DNA from: Syntrophorhabdus sp. PtaU1.Bin058
Lineage (GTDB): Bacteria > Desulfobacterota > Syntrophorhabdia > Syntrophorhabdales > Syntrophorhabdaceae
DNA: 64,000 nucleotides
Assembly: GCA_002067975.1 (NCBI GenBank)
Contig: MVRS01000244.1
Span: forward strand, 1-64,000
Direction of reading: 5' to 3'
Each line of letters begins with the position of its first letter. The stretch's first letter is position 1. Of the stretch, positions 1 to 9,763 are shown piece after piece. The position numbers were made by a program, and so were the translations under genes. A model generated the notes under the pieces. It searched no databases. It saw only the letters and a list, made by a program, of their open reading frames with translations, and was not told the origin of the DNA.

Positions 1-1
1 A

Positions 2-124
2 GCGATGTACGAGCGGTTTCTGAAAAAAGATCTGCCGAAAGATGTCCGGGACGTATTCGGTCGTCTCCTTGCCGGGTCCAGGAACCACCTGAACGCATTC
101 AAAAAGGGCGGGCTTACGAAATAG
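2..124 (+). CDS. C-terminal end of a DUF2202-like (ferritin-like) protein, partial
   Basis: An open frame enters from the left edge and stops with TAG after 40 residues. The visible tail contains a segment LLAGSRNHLNAF, the conserved last helix of DUF2202 proteins, a ferritin-like four-helix family of unknown role that often carries a metal-binding Glu/His set upstream. Only the end is present, so metal ligands and signal peptide cannot be judged. The call rests on this one motif, so it is moderate. Confidence 0.6.
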   Translation, partial: AMYERFLKKDLPKDVRDVFGRLLAGSRNHLNAFKKGGLTK

Positions 125-207
125 AGAAATTTTGAAGGCATGTCTAACGTATCCTTTCGCCGGATCGTGTACGCGCCTGACGGGCTTTCTCTTCGACAAA
201 GATCAAC

Positions 208-236
208 TTGACATCTCCATGATTATGACGTACTAT
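208..236 (+). promoter_or_regulatory. Sigma70-type promoter of the first toxin-antitoxin pair
   Basis: TTGACA (208-213) and TACTAT (231-236) are separated by exactly 17 nt and lie 24 nt before the antitoxin ATG. The -10 box overlaps the inverted repeat at 229-246, so binding there would block RNA polymerase. Confidence 0.75.
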
Positions 237-246
237 ATGTGGTACG
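229..246. promoter_or_regulatory. Inverted repeat, probable antitoxin operator
   Basis: CGTAC and GTACG flank an 8-nt centre that covers the -10 box of the promoter. Phd/YefM antitoxins normally repress their own operon through palindromes in this position. Assignment is by position and symmetry only. Confidence 0.5.
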
Positions 247-259
247 ACAGGAGGAAACA

Positions 260-502
260 ATGACGACCTTATCTGCATCCGAGGCAAGAAAACGGCTCTA
301 CAATCTGGTCGATGAAGTTAAAGAATCTCACAAGCCCGTCCAGATTGTCGGCAAGAGGAGCTCCGCCGTACTTGTTTCTGAAGAAGACTGGCGGGCCATA
401 GAAGAGACGCTATACCTTACTTCTATCCCGGGCATGCGCGAGTCCATCAAGAAGGGGTTGAAGACCTCCATTGAAAAGTGCGCCGAGGAACCCGGCTGGT
501 GA
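260..502 (+). CDS. Type II antitoxin, Phd/YefM family
   Basis: An 80-residue protein opening with TLSASEARKRLYNLVDEV, the N-terminal DNA-binding fold of Phd/YefM antitoxins, followed by the usual SAVLVSEEDWRAIEETLYL segment and a C-terminal tail that should bind the toxin. The ATG at 260 is chosen over an upstream in-frame start at 239 because AGGAGG sits 5 nt before it. The last codons overlap the toxin start (GTGA), typical of translational coupling. Expected roles are neutralising the downstream RNase and autorepression. Confidence 0.9.
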   Translation: MTTLSASEARKRLYNLVDEVKESHKPVQIVGKRSSAVLVSEEDWRAIEETLYLTSIPGMRESIKKGLKTSIEKCAEEPGW

Positions 503-762
503 GTTGGCGTCTGGTCTTTACCAAACAGGCCCAGAAAGACGCAAGGAAGATAGCGAAAGCCGGCCTCAAGAGACAAGCATCCCGCTTATTGGACATTATC
601 CGTGATAACCCGTATCAAAACCCTCCTCCTTACGAAAAACTCGTTGGCGACATCTCAGGCGCCTTCTCGAGAAGAATAAATATCCAGCATCGTCTTGTCT
701 ATCAGGTTCTGGAAGACATGGGAACCGTTAAAGTCATCAGAATGTGGACACACTGTGAATAG
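499..762 (+). CDS. Txe/YoeB-family toxin, mRNA interferase
   Basis: An 87-residue protein starting at GTG 499 inside the antitoxin stop region, which gives the family start SWRLVFTKQAQKDA. YoeB-type toxins cut mRNA on the ribosome. Glu46, Arg59 and Arg65 fall exactly at the YoeB catalytic positions, and the protein ends in WTHCE, so the catalytic His is present. The residue after it, Tyr84 in YoeB and Tyr in most Txe proteins, is Cys here. The longer ORF from 478 would extend into the antitoxin and lacks family similarity. Whether the Cys variant is active cannot be told from sequence. Confidence 0.9.
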   Translation: MSWRLVFTKQAQKDARKIAKAGLKRQASRLLDIIRDNPYQNPPPYEKLVGDISGAFSRRINIQHRLVYQVLEDMGTVKVIRMWTHCE

Positions 763-967
763 TGTGACAAACAAAACAGTACAGCAAAATATAGGGGGCG
801 GTTATTGAGAAGGACAATGGGAACGTCGCAACCGAATAACCGACTCAGGGGCAGTATGGCGAAATGTTGAAAGAAGAAAGCGATTGCACGTTGAGACATT
901 CTGTCGGGTCAACGAGAGAAGGCGCTTTCCTCCCGGTGAACTTTTCGTTGGGCTTAAGGTGAACATT

Positions 968-1864
968 ATGGAAAACAGACCGCGGAAAAGATGGATTGCC
1001 GGGTTGTTGAGCCTGGTTCAGCCCGGGCTTGGTCAGATATACAACGGCCAACTCCGAAAAGCCATCGTCATCTATATATTGCCGCTATTACTGATTCCAA
1101 TAATGATCCTATGCCTCAATGTCCGCCTTGTGAAGGTTTGTCTGCCCGCACTTGTCATCCTGGCTGTGACATATTACTTGTGGGCCATAATTGACGCAAT
1201 AAGAACTGCGGGGAAACTATCATCTGAATATTACCCAAAAAGATATAATATGCTCATAACGTACGTCGGCATATACCTGTTAGGGATGGTTATTTTCAGC
1301 ATAACCTCCGGAGGGATAAGAAGCCACTTCATCCAGGCATTCACGATCCCTGCTTCAAGCATGGAGCCGACTATCCTTGTGGGCGACCGCATTCTTGTGG
1401 ACCGCAGAGAACAAGCCAGAAACCCGCGAAGGGGAGACCTGATCGTCTTCGAATACCCCGGGGACGTGTCGAAGTACTTCATGAAGCGAGTTGTCGCAAT
1501 CGGTGGAGACACTGTTGAGATAAGGGACAAACAACTGATCGTGAACGGAAATCCCATGAAAGAGCCATACGTGATATATGGAGACCGCGATGTTCTACCT
1601 GCCGGCCAGAGCCCCAGAGACAACCTTGGATCGTTTATCATTCCTGCCGATAACTGTTTTGTACTGGGCGATAATAGAGATCGGAGCCTTGACAGCAGGT
1701 TCTTCGGTGTCGTTCACAAATCCAGGATAAAGGGGACGGTAAAGAGCATCTATTGGTCCTGGGACGGTAAAAAAGGTTCTGTCCGGTGGGAGAGGATCGG
1801 AAGAGATGTGCTGCAGCCCAACCGTTACGTGCAGCCAACTGCCGATAAAACCGGCTCTGGATGA
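968..1864 (+). CDS. lepB: Signal peptidase I with an N-terminal membrane extension
   Basis: A 298-residue membrane protease that removes signal peptides outside the inner membrane. The catalytic Ser131 lies in ASSMEPTI and the general-base Lys173 in FMKRVVAIGGD; the box-E motif GDNRDRSLDSRFFG follows. The first 110 residues hold several hydrophobic segments, beginning with LLSLVQPGLGQIYNGQ, a TM2-like sequence found in small integral-membrane proteins and unusual at the front of a signal peptidase. ATG 968 is preferred over an ORF start at 884 because the family sequence begins there. Confidence 0.92.
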   Translation: MENRPRKRWIAGLLSLVQPGLGQIYNGQLRKAIVIYILPLLLIPIMILCLNVRLVKVCLPALVILAVTYYLWAIIDAIRTAGKLSSEYYPKRYNMLITYVGIYLLGMVIFSITSGGIRSHFIQAFTIPASSMEPTILVGDRILVDRREQARNPRRGDLIVFEYPGDVSKYFMKRVVAIGGDTVEIRDKQLIVNGNPMKEPYVIYGDRDVLPAGQSPRDNLGSFIIPADNCFVLGDNRDRSLDSRFFGVVHKSRIKGTVKSIYWSWDGKKGSVRWERIGRDVLQPNRYVQPTADKTGSG

Positions 1865-1890
1865 CTTTAGCGTTTACTTGAAGATGAAAT

Positions 1891-2502
1891 ATGGCCGACA
1901 TTGATTGGATCAGCTTCGTGATAGCCTCAATAGCCGTGGTGCTGGCACCTGGTCCCGGCTCCTTGTTTGTCGCAAGGACTGCCGTTGTCTCAGGCGTGCG
2001 AGCGGGTTACAGGGCCATGTCAGGCATTATGCTTGGCGATACGTGCCTCATTGTGCTCTCGGTGTTGGGTGTATCGACCCTCTTTCGCGCATACCCGTCG
2101 ATATTCCATCTTTTCAGGCTCGCAGGGGCCGGGTACCTGCTCTTTCTCGGCATAAGGCTTCTCTTGAGGAAACCGGGGGCCGAGCCGTTGCGTTTACCGG
2201 GCGGCGATCGTTCGTTCATACAGGCTGTGTCTATAACACTCCTTAACCCCAAGGCCGTTTTCTTCTTCGTAACGTTCTTTCCTTTGTTCGTGAAGTCTTC
2301 CGGGCGCGGTCATTTTCTCGCTTATATCGTCATGGCCCTTGCTTTCCAGTGTATAAGCGCAACATATCTGAGCATACTCGTACGCGCCTCCTGCTGGACG
2401 GCCTCAACCCTGCGCAGAAGCTCCAGGTTTCAGGTTGTCATAGAGAAGCTCTGCGGGTGTGCGTTTATCGTTTTTGGAATAAAAGTGGCGCTTACCAGAT
2501 GA
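1891..2502 (+). CDS. LysE/RhtB-family amino-acid exporter
   Basis: A 203-residue, almost entirely hydrophobic protein with about six membrane helices. The N-terminus has the LysE/RhtB signature APGPGSLFVARTAVVSG, and AGAGYLLFLGIRLL and LLNPKAVFFFVTFFP match later family blocks. Such proteins export amino acids or derivatives such as homoserine, threonine or leucine; the substrate here is unknown. It starts 26 nt after the signal peptidase gene and converges with the DUF1460 gene. Confidence 0.88.
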   Translation: MADIDWISFVIASIAVVLAPGPGSLFVARTAVVSGVRAGYRAMSGIMLGDTCLIVLSVLGVSTLFRAYPSIFHLFRLAGAGYLLFLGIRLLLRKPGAEPLRLPGGDRSFIQAVSITLLNPKAVFFFVTFFPLFVKSSGRGHFLAYIVMALAFQCISATYLSILVRASCWTASTLRRSSRFQVVIEKLCGCAFIVFGIKVALTR

Positions 2503-2530
2503 TGCAATACAGGTAATATATAGGGTACCG

Positions 2531-3259
2531 CTATGCCTTCGGTCTGAGGACGATGATGCCGGGTTTTGTGGCGATGTAATGTTTGAAGTCCTGATCGACG
2601 ACCTTCCGGAATTCCTTGAATGACGAGGCGTGCCGGAGATAGAGCCCGTCGTCGTTTCGGACGAAGATCCCCACGTGGGTCACATCGAGCCCCGGCGCAT
2701 CAGTGTATATCCCAACGTAATCGCCCGTTATGATCTTGTCCGCAGTTTCACTGTCGATGGTGTCTGCCGGGATGTAGCATAATGTCCGCGCAGCCGGCGC
2801 TATCCCTTTCAGGAGCAGGGCACCGTCTTCTTTCCTGTTCAGGACCTTTTGAGCCTTCCGGGACCAGAAGGGCGAGACCTGTTCGGTAACATCTTCGATG
2901 AGGTCTTTGCCGGGTTCGCGCCAATCGGTGAAGAAGTGGTTCCTGGTCTGATAGGAGATTGTCCCGTTCCGGTACCGGATCCTCCGGAGGTTATCCCTGA
3001 ATTCCGCGAAGGAACCGGAAAGCCGCATCGCCTCGATGTAATCGAGAAAGGTGAAACAGTCAACCTCGTGGAGATCGATGACAAAAATTTCCGGCGTCTC
3101 TGCATCACCGATAAGCGTTGCCTCCCTGTACGGCGTGCCGAGAAACTTCCTCGAAAGAAATTCTATCCGCCCGCCCGCATCCGCGATCCGCGATCCTTCG
3201 GCGATCAGCCGGTCGAGTCTCTCCTCCGGCCATTTGCCGAGTACGATCTTTTCATTCAT
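2531..3259 (-). CDS. DUF1460 family, NlpC/P60-like amidase
   Basis: A 242-residue protein of the DUF1460 group, structurally an NlpC/P60 cysteine peptidase that hydrolyses peptidoglycan-type amides. Family marks seen are SRKFLGTPY (36-44), the putative nucleophile Cys68 in VDCFTFLDY, NHFFTDW (107-113) and His195 in THVGIF. No signal peptide is visible, unlike many members. The segment around residues 19-31 is encoded by a period-7 stretch near 3184-3218. It lies 81 nt downstream of the LuxR gene on the same strand and may be cotranscribed. Confidence 0.85.
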   Translation of the reverse strand: MNEKIVLGKWPEERLDRLIAEGSRIADAGGRIEFLSRKFLGTPYREATLIGDAETPEIFVIDLHEVDCFTFLDYIEAMRLSGSFAEFRDNLRRIRYRNGTISYQTRNHFFTDWREPGKDLIEDVTEQVSPFWSRKAQKVLNRKEDGALLLKGIAPAARTLCYIPADTIDSETADKIITGDYVGIYTDAPGLDVTHVGIFVRNDDGLYLRHASSFKEFRKVVDQDFKHYIATKPGIIVLRPKA

Positions 3260-3340
3260 GTTGCCAAAATCATATAGAAACAGGCAGGATCAGTCAAGCC
3301 GGAAACAGAGGGATCAAGGGTTGACCCTATATGTATATGT

Positions 3341-4030
3341 TTATGCGAGTTTGTTCGAGGCGGCCCACACTGCCGCCTGTGTACGGTCCTTGACGTTTAG
3401 CTTGGAAAATATATTTCTGACATGGGTCTTCACGGTATCGGGGCTTATATTGAGAATGCCGGCAATCTCCCTGTTGGAAAAACCCTGTGCAATGAGGCGG
3501 ATGATCTCCTGCTCGCGCAATGTCAGGTAGACTTCCTGTTCATTGGAGATTGTTCCGGCGCGATCATCAACCTCCGGTGCATTCAACCGCCTCAACGCAT
3601 CTTCGAGGTTTTCTATGTAGCGCCTGTTCCGTTCCTCCTCCTTTTTCTGCTGGCCGAGCGGCCTGAGGATCTCGAAGATGTATTTGACAAACCCCTTCCC
3701 ATCAAAGACAGGATAGGCCCTGACCTCAGCGTATATCCTTTCCTGGCCGGGAAGGTCAAGCCATCTTTCCATGATACAGGGCTCTTTTGTTTCGGAGACG
3801 ATCTTCAGCATGCAAACCGTACAGGGCTCTTCTCTCCTGCGAAACGCCGTATAGCAGGGTATGCCGATCATCTCGTCGAGAGATTTCTGTACCTGCGCGG
3901 CCATGAGCTCGTTTGCCCAGAGCACGGTATAGTCCTTATTCAGCAGATTGACCGCAATATCCCCGACCCTTTCAAAGACCTCGGTAAAGAGGTTTAAAGA
4001 GATGTCAAAAGAGGGACGTGATCGGCTCAT
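3341..4030 (-). CDS. PAS domain LuxR-type transcription regulator
   Basis: A 229-residue regulator. An N-terminal PAS domain (about 15-125, with ERVGDIAVNLLNKDYTVLWAN) is followed by a LuxR/FixJ HTH (about 165-229): LTLREQEIIRLIAQGFSNRE and DTVKTHVRNIFSKLNV. PAS segment cysteines (IPCYTAF and EPCTVCML) could bind a metal or cofactor, which is speculative. There is no receiver domain, so it probably senses a small ligand or redox state directly. It is read divergently from the FMN reductase gene. Confidence 0.9.
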   Translation of the reverse strand: MSRSRPSFDISLNLFTEVFERVGDIAVNLLNKDYTVLWANELMAAQVQKSLDEMIGIPCYTAFRRREEPCTVCMLKIVSETKEPCIMERWLDLPGQERIYAEVRAYPVFDGKGFVKYIFEILRPLGQQKKEEERNRRYIENLEDALRRLNAPEVDDRAGTISNEQEVYLTLREQEIIRLIAQGFSNREIAGILNISPDTVKTHVRNIFSKLNVKDRTQAAVWAASNKLA

Positions 4031-4068
4031 CGACGTATCCTGACATTTGAAATCCTTTATATTACCTC

Positions 4069-4097
4069 ATCATATATGTATCGCCAAAAACTGTCAA
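4069..4097 (-). promoter_or_regulatory. Promoter of the PAS-LuxR gene
   Basis: On the minus strand TTGACA (4097-4092) and TATGAT (4074-4069) are 17 nt apart, about 40 nt before the LuxR start codon. Confidence 0.65.
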
Positions 4098-4203
4098 GCA
4101 TAGAGCCATATTATATGCATAAAGAATTTGATTGAAAAATATATGTAATAGCAGGAAAATTACTAAGAAGCAAAACATCTCTAACCCTCAAAAGGAGGTC
4201 GTT

Positions 4204-4755
4204 ATGAATACATACAAGATCGCCGTTATCGTCGGAAGCCTTCGCAAGGATTCGTTCAACCGCAAACTGGCCAATGCGATTATAAAGCTGGCGCCCCCGG
4301 AGTTCTCGTTTAAGCAGGTGCAGATCGGCGACCTGCCGCTCTACAACCAGGACGACGACGAGAACCAGGCCGAGCCCGTCAAACGGTTGAAGGCCGAGAT
4401 CAAGGACGCCGACGGCCTTCTGTTCGTTACACCTGAGTACAACCGTTCGATCCCCGGCGTGCTCAAGAACGCTATCGACCACGCTTCGCGTCCTTACGGC
4501 CAGAGCGTCTGGCCGGGGAAGCCTGCCGGCGTCCTGGGCGCTTCGATCGGCGTCATCGGCACGGCCATGGCGCAGCAGCATCTGCGCAACGTCCTCGCTT
4601 ATCTGGACGTACCGACCCTCGGCCAACCCGAGGCATTTATCCAGGCAAAGGAAGGCCTGTTTGACGAGGCCGGTAACATCGGTGCCAACAGCAAAGGATT
4701 TCTCCAGGGCTGGATGGACAGATACGTCGCATGGGTGAAGAAGCACGTCGGTTGA
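4204..4755 (+). CDS. NADPH-dependent FMN reductase
   Basis: A 183-residue flavodoxin-like oxidoreductase. The N-terminal phosphate loop reads VIVGSLRKDSFNRKLA, and FVTPEYNRSIPGVLKNAIDHASRP is the signature of the NADPH-dependent FMN/quinone/chromate reductase family. ATG 4204 is chosen because AAGGAGGT ends 4 nt before it; the upstream in-frame extension to 4132 is unlikely. It is divergent from the PAS-LuxR regulator, which could control it. The natural substrate is unknown. Confidence 0.92.
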   Translation: MNTYKIAVIVGSLRKDSFNRKLANAIIKLAPPEFSFKQVQIGDLPLYNQDDDENQAEPVKRLKAEIKDADGLLFVTPEYNRSIPGVLKNAIDHASRPYGQSVWPGKPAGVLGASIGVIGTAMAQQHLRNVLAYLDVPTLGQPEAFIQAKEGLFDEAGNIGANSKGFLQGWMDRYVAWVKKHVG

Positions 4756-4962
4756 TACTGTAAGCTAAAGGAACAAACCGGATCGCATGCCTTGCCCGTA
4801 AAACAGGCTAAAGGAGACGACGTCATCGATCAACTGGCAAGGGATTCTGTGGGATAGTGATTGCATCCCTGATGCCGGCGGCCCTTTCAACGGCAGTGAT
4901 AATAGTGTGTGTGTTACGTCCTTGGACGACCATGATGAACCGGAGGACAGTGGATTCCTGCA

Positions 4963-5733
4963 TTATGCCGGATTTTTATTCTCATTAGTTGTTAAATAGA
5001 GCACCAATACGGAGATTGTCAAAAGACATATCATGTTTATCGTAAAGGTGCTTAGTCCCAGGCCTCCGTCAGTGATGGGTTGTATGAGCAGGTCGCCGCA
5101 AGATGCCCCGAGCGGGCGGGTCAGGATGTATGCTATCCAGAATGACAGGATAGGATCAAGCCTGAAAAGATAAAAACCGATAGCTACGGTTCCTATCAAG
5201 GCGGCAAAAATTACAGCCGAAAAAAAATAACCCAGACGCAGACTTTCTGACGTAAGATCACCGGCGGCAGTCCCCAGGGCAAACGTGAAAAGGATGGCCG
5301 CCCAGTAGAAGAGCTCGCGTTTTGTTGTGTAGATAGAGTGAATAGACAGGGTCTTTTCACTCATATACCAGGAAATAAATGTTACAATCAGTAAGATGCC
5401 GAATATTATTGTAGTTGTCTGCAAGGGAACACCAAAGTTGTCCACCAGATCATCCGTGATGAGGGTCCCTACAATGCTGATAAGGACAACGGTAACCCAG
5501 TAGATCCAGGGGATATATCTCCTGTATCGGATTTGCATGAACAGGGAGACCAGGAGAAGACCTCCCATGAAAACAGAGGTGACGGTGAGACCTAAGTGAA
5601 GATTGAATGAAAGATAATCCGCCGCAGTCTCTCCTACGGTTGTACCCATTACCTTGATAATCCAGAAAAAGATTGTGACTTCGGGAACCTTGCTTAACAT
5701 TTGCGCAGATTCTTTGCTTAGAACCGGTTTCAT
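4963..5733 (-). CDS. COG4705-type multi-spanning membrane protein
   Basis: A 256-residue protein with about eight hydrophobic segments, recognised by the repeated block KVPEVTIFFWIIKVMGTTVGE near the start and the related block ALGTAAGDLTSESL later, which suggests an internal duplication. It matches the uncharacterised membrane-anchored family COG4705. A strong AAAGGAGGAAAA site precedes the ATG. Function is unknown; the internal repeat resembles transporters but no substrate can be proposed. Confidence 0.8.
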   Translation of the reverse strand: MKPVLSKESAQMLSKVPEVTIFFWIIKVMGTTVGETAADYLSFNLHLGLTVTSVFMGGLLLVSLFMQIRYRRYIPWIYWVTVVLISIVGTLITDDLVDNFGVPLQTTTIIFGILLIVTFISWYMSEKTLSIHSIYTTKRELFYWAAILFTFALGTAAGDLTSESLRLGYFFSAVIFAALIGTVAIGFYLFRLDPILSFWIAYILTRPLGASCGDLLIQPITDGGLGLSTFTINMICLLTISVLVLYLTTNENKNPA

Positions 5734-6034
5734 TCTTTTTCCTCCTTTCTTCCGGCGCTGTCTATACTTGAAATCCTGGACCTACTTTACCATATAAAGA
5801 TTACTTGATGGTTACCGTGAGATTACAATGTAATGACCACTCTTGTTTTTCATCTTTTTTCTAAACCTCATAAGGATATTATGCGATAATAACAATATAG
5901 GTATGTGCTGTTTATGCTTAGCGGAGGCAACTGTATTCACGTAGGGGGGTCACTTTTTACACCTCAACTGTCTGCGGGAATATTTTGATATATTAGGGCG
6001 TCATTTACTCCATAGGGAGGTCTTAGAAGGCCCG
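5734..6034. other. Divergent intergenic region
   Basis: This region lies between the COG4705 gene (minus) and the hybrid kinase (plus). I see no reading frame worth reporting. A perfect 13-nt palindrome, ATTACA-A-TGTAAT, at 5822-5834 could be an operator. GGGAGG at 6015-6020 and AGAAGG at 6026-6031 precede the kinase ATG. Confidence 0.35.
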
Positions 6035-8470
6035 ATGAAAGATCCCTCCAGAACTAACCAGGAATTGCTCGAAGAGATATCCGCCTTAAAAAAAAGAATC
6101 CGGGAACTGGAACAACTGGAAACCGAACGGAAGCAAACAGAGGAGGCCCTGAAGGAAAACGAAGAGCGCTTCCGATTGCTCGCAGAACAGTCCTTGATGG
6201 CCATAGGGATAATACAGGAGGGGGTATTAAAATACTTCAATAAAGCCTATGAAGAGATCAGCGGATACTCCGCGGACGAGATAAACGGGTGGAGGCCGCT
6301 TGAGTTAGCCAAGCTCATTCATCCCGACGACCGGAACTTCGTCATGGACCAGGTTAAAAAGAAGCAAACCGGCCATCCGGAAGTTGTACCCCACCACTTC
6401 TTCCGGAGCTTACACAAGAACGGCGATATCCGATGGATAGAAATTTATTCCAAAACGGTAACATACGGAAATAAACCGGCTGACATGGTGACGCTTATCG
6501 ATATTACGGAACGTAAAAAAGCCGAGGAGGCCCTGAACAAAAGTGAGGCAAAATACCGCACCATTTTTGAGAATACCAGCATGGGCATCTATCAAACGAC
6601 CATACAGGGGCGTATCGTAAGTGCCAACCCGGCCCTTGCCCGTATGTTCGGGTATAGCTCGCCCGAAGAACTGATGGACTCTGTTCATGATGTCAGTGCA
6701 GAGTTGTACGTCAATCCCCAGGACCGCGTGAGGATCGGGGAACTCTGTCTGAAGCATGGCTTTGCGGAGGGGTTCGAGGCACAGTTCCAAAAAAGGGACA
6801 AGACAAAAGGCTGGGTCTCCATAAACGCCCGCGCCATCAAGGATGCGGAAGGCAACATCATGTACTTTGAAGGCACTATGGAAAATATCACGGCACGTAA
6901 GCGCGCCGAGGAGAAGCTGAAAACGGCAAATCAGCGGCTTTTCGACATCATCGAATTCCTGCCCGATGCGACCTTTGTCATCAATAACAATAAGAAGGTA
7001 GTGGCATGGAACCGCGCCTGCGAAGAGATGACCGGCATCAAAAAAGAAGAGATCATCGGCAAGGGCGGCTATGCCTATGCCATGCCCTTTTACGGCAAAA
7101 GAAGACCCCTGTTGATCGACTACGTCACCATGGATTGCGATGAGTTAGAACAGAAATATATGGCGGTAAGGAGAAAGGGACACATGCTGCATGTTGAAAC
7201 CTTTGTCCCGATGCTGAACAACGGGAAGGGCGCCTATCTTTCCGGTAATGCTTCACCGCTCTTTGACAGGGCCGGCAGAATCATCGGAGCCATAGAAAGC
7301 CTCCGGGACATCACAGAGTTTAAACATCTCGAATCACAGCTTCGTCAGTCCCAGAAGATGGAATCAATAGGCACCCTGGCAGGCGGCATCGCCCATGACT
7401 TCAACAATATACTTACGAGCCTGACAGGGTACACTGCCCTCATAAAGATGAAGATGGACAGGTCGAGTCCACTGCATTCATATGTGGATCAGATCCTCTT
7501 AGCCTCTCAGAAGGCGGCCGACCTTACCAGGAGCCTTTTGACCTTCAGCAGACAGCAACCCATAACCCTTACCCCCCTTGATATCAGCGATACGATAGAG
7601 ACAACGAAGAAATTACTCAAGAGACTTCTTACTGAGGATATAGAACTGCGTACATCCTTTACAAAGGATAGTACGGTCGTCATGGCCGACAAGTCGCAGA
7701 TCGACCAGATCCTTTTTAATCTCGTCACCAACGCGAGGGATTCCATGCCCCGGGGCGGTACGCTGACCATTGAAACGCGGATAGGCGAGATTGACGATGC
7801 GTTTATCATAAGCCATGGGTATGGCCAACTCGGTACCTATGTCCTCATCTCGGTTTCCGATACCGGTATCGGTATGGATAAGGCAACACAGGAGAAGATC
7901 TTCGATCCCTTCTTCACGACCAAAGAGACCGGGAAAGGCACGGGGCTCGGTCTTGCTACTGTCTACGGCATCGTCAAACAACATAGCGGCTACATTACCG
8001 TGCAGAGCGAATTACACCACGGCACGACCTTCCACATCTATCTCCCCGCAGTAAGGGCAGGGGTCAATGAGGAACGTGATAAAGGAATCCCTGTCGCAAC
8101 GGGACACGAGACAATCCTTATTGCAGAAGACAATGAAGAGGTAAGGCATTTTATGAAGGAGGCATTGCAGGAGTATGGCTATAAGATCGTAGAGGCTGTA
8201 GATGGTGAGGATGCGATAGACAAGTTCAGGCAACAGCGGGACATAGCCCTCATCATCGTTGACTCCGTGATGCCGAAAAAGAACGGACGGGAGGTTTACG
8301 AGGAGATACGCAGGGTAGTTCCCCATATCAAGGTTCTCTTTACCAGCGGATACACGAAAAACGTCATCCTCGATAAAGGGATTGAGGATGGGGAGTTCGA
8401 CTTCATCGCCAAACCTTTGTCGCTTGATGGTCTCCTCCGGAAGGTCCGCTTAGTGCTCGACAGGAAGTGA
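6035..8470 (+). CDS. Three-PAS hybrid sensor histidine kinase with receiver
   Basis: An 811-residue cytoplasmic kinase without membrane segments. In order: a coiled coil (5-50), three PAS/PAC units (about 50-165, 170-285 and 295-425), a HisKA domain with His454 in [11 protein letters not shown], a HATPase domain ([12 protein letters not shown] and [13 protein letters not shown]) and a C-terminal receiver with Asp743 in [13 protein letters not shown]. No output domain or cognate regulator gene lies beside it, so its target is unknown. The HDFNN type is common in deltaproteobacteria. Confidence 0.93.
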   Translation: MKDPSRTNQELLEEISALKKRIRELEQLETERKQTEEALKENEERFRLLAEQSLMAIGIIQEGVLKYFNKAYEEISGYSADEINGWRPLELAKLIHPDDRNFVMDQVKKKQTGHPEVVPHHFFRSLHKNGDIRWIEIYSKTVTYGNKPADMVTLIDITERKKAEEALNKSEAKYRTIFENTSMGIYQTTIQGRIVSANPALARMFGYSSPEELMDSVHDVSAELYVNPQDRVRIGELCLKHGFAEGFEAQFQKRDKTKGWVSINARAIKDAEGNIMYFEGTMENITARKRAEEKLKTANQRLFDIIEFLPDATFVINNNKKVVAWNRACEEMTGIKKEEIIGKGGYAYAMPFYGKRRPLLIDYVTMDCDELEQKYMAVRRKGHMLHVETFVPMLNNGKGAYLSGNASPLFDRAGRIIGAIESLRDITEFKHLESQLRQSQKMESIGTLAGGIAHDFNNILTSLTGYTALIKMKMDRSSPLHSYVDQILLASQKAADLTRSLLTFSRQQPITLTPLDISDTIETTKKLLKRLLTEDIELRTSFTKDSTVVMADKSQIDQILFNLVTNARDSMPRGGTLTIETRIGEIDDAFIISHGYGQLGTYVLISVSDTGIGMDKATQEKIFDPFFTTKETGKGTGLGLATVYGIVKQHSGYITVQSELHHGTTFHIYLPAVRAGVNEERDKGIPVATGHETILIAEDNEEVRHFMKEALQEYGYKIVEAVDGEDAIDKFRQQRDIALIIVDSVMPKKNGREVYEEIRRVVPHIKVLFTSGYTKNVILDKGIEDGEFDFIAKPLSLDGLLRKVRLVLDRK

Positions 8471-8588
8471 GCGCCTTTCCCGGGGCGATGCGACAGAATT
8501 TGATAGAAAAAATCTGCCGGTATTGTTACAATGAATCATTCGTTGCCGGCAACGGGATGTTAATATCTCTTGGTGGGTGGTTTTTGCC

Positions 8589-9731
8589 ATGGACCCATAT
8601 ATCGATAATGATCTGAAAGATGTTGAGAAGGCGGTAAGCGAATTCTGCGAAAAGGAGTTCGACCAGGAATACCTCCAGAGGCTGGAGGATGAGCACAGGT
8701 ATCCGCGGGAGTTCTATGAGAAGATCGGGGAACTCGGGTTTATAGGCGTGGGTTTCTCTGAGGATATCGGAGGTTCCGGATACGGGGCACTGGGCCATGT
8801 GGTTGCCGTCAAGGAGATGTGCAGAAGGCTGCCCGGCATGGGGATGGCCCTGAGCCTTGGATACATACCCGGCTTTGTCGTTGATATGTACGGAACCGGA
8901 GAACAGAGAGAAAAATATATCCGTCCGATGATAGAAGGAAGATACATATCTGCAATAAGCGTTACAGAGCCGGACAGCGGCAGCGATGTCAAAAGCATGA
9001 AGACAAAAATGGAGGATAAGAAGGATTATTTTACAATAAACGGTTCAAAGGTATTCACAACAAATGCAGGATATGCGGATTTCTACACGCTCCTTGTAAA
9101 GGATGAAGATGGCCTGACCGCGATGATCTTTGACAGGGAACTGATCGACGGGAACGGTTCCGGATGTTTTGAGATAAACGACCTTGGCAGGAAGATGGGT
9201 ATCAACACGACGACCTCGGGAGAGCTTGTTTTCACTGATTTCCACATTCCAAAAGACCGTGTAATCGGCCAGCGCGGCAAAGGCATGAAGACCGTGCTTG
9301 ACGGATTCGAGCTCGGCAGGATCGTGATAGCGGCCCAGGCATTCGGCAGCATGCTCTACGGCTACGAAAAGGCGTCAGACTATGCAAAGAAGAGAAAGCA
9401 GTTCGGCAGGTCTATAATAAAATTCCAGTCAATCGAGCACGACCTCGTGGACATGTACGTAGAGATCGAAAAATGCCGGAACCTCCTTTACAAGGCGGCC
9501 TGGTTCTTTGACAGGAAAGACCCCGAATCGAAGAAATACTCTTCGATGGTAAAATTGGCCTTACCGGAGAGTGCGATAAAGATATTGAACAGGTGTATAG
9601 ATATCCTCGGCGGCTACGGCTATATGCGCGACCAGGGGCTTGAGGGGGCCCTCAGGGACATAAGGATAACGTCGATATACGAGGGCACCGGCAACATACA
9701 GAAGAACGCCATCGCGAAGCTGCTCTACTGA
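8589..9731 (+). CDS. Acyl-CoA dehydrogenase
   Basis: A 380-residue flavoenzyme introducing the alpha-beta double bond into acyl-CoA. Typical blocks are SVTEPDSGSDVKSMKT, DRVIGQRGKGMKTVLDGFE, the QFGRSIIKFQSIEHDLVDM helix and, near the C-terminus, IYEGTGNIQ containing the likely catalytic Glu. ATG 8589 follows a GGTGG stretch; a GTG at 8577 in frame is an alternative. No electron-transfer flavoprotein or thiolase genes are adjacent, so the substrate chain length or pathway cannot be assigned. Confidence 0.93.
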   Translation: MDPYIDNDLKDVEKAVSEFCEKEFDQEYLQRLEDEHRYPREFYEKIGELGFIGVGFSEDIGGSGYGALGHVVAVKEMCRRLPGMGMALSLGYIPGFVVDMYGTGEQREKYIRPMIEGRYISAISVTEPDSGSDVKSMKTKMEDKKDYFTINGSKVFTTNAGYADFYTLLVKDEDGLTAMIFDRELIDGNGSGCFEINDLGRKMGINTTTSGELVFTDFHIPKDRVIGQRGKGMKTVLDGFELGRIVIAAQAFGSMLYGYEKASDYAKKRKQFGRSIIKFQSIEHDLVDMYVEIEKCRNLLYKAAWFFDRKDPESKKYSSMVKLALPESAIKILNRCIDILGGYGYMRDQGLEGALRDIRITSIYEGTGNIQKNAIAKLLY

Positions 9732-9763
9732 TCTCTTCTGTTCTTCCTGAAAAGATTTTATTA

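Noticed and set aside
4111-4746. 211-residue minus-strand frame
   Set aside because: Antisense of the FMN reductase.
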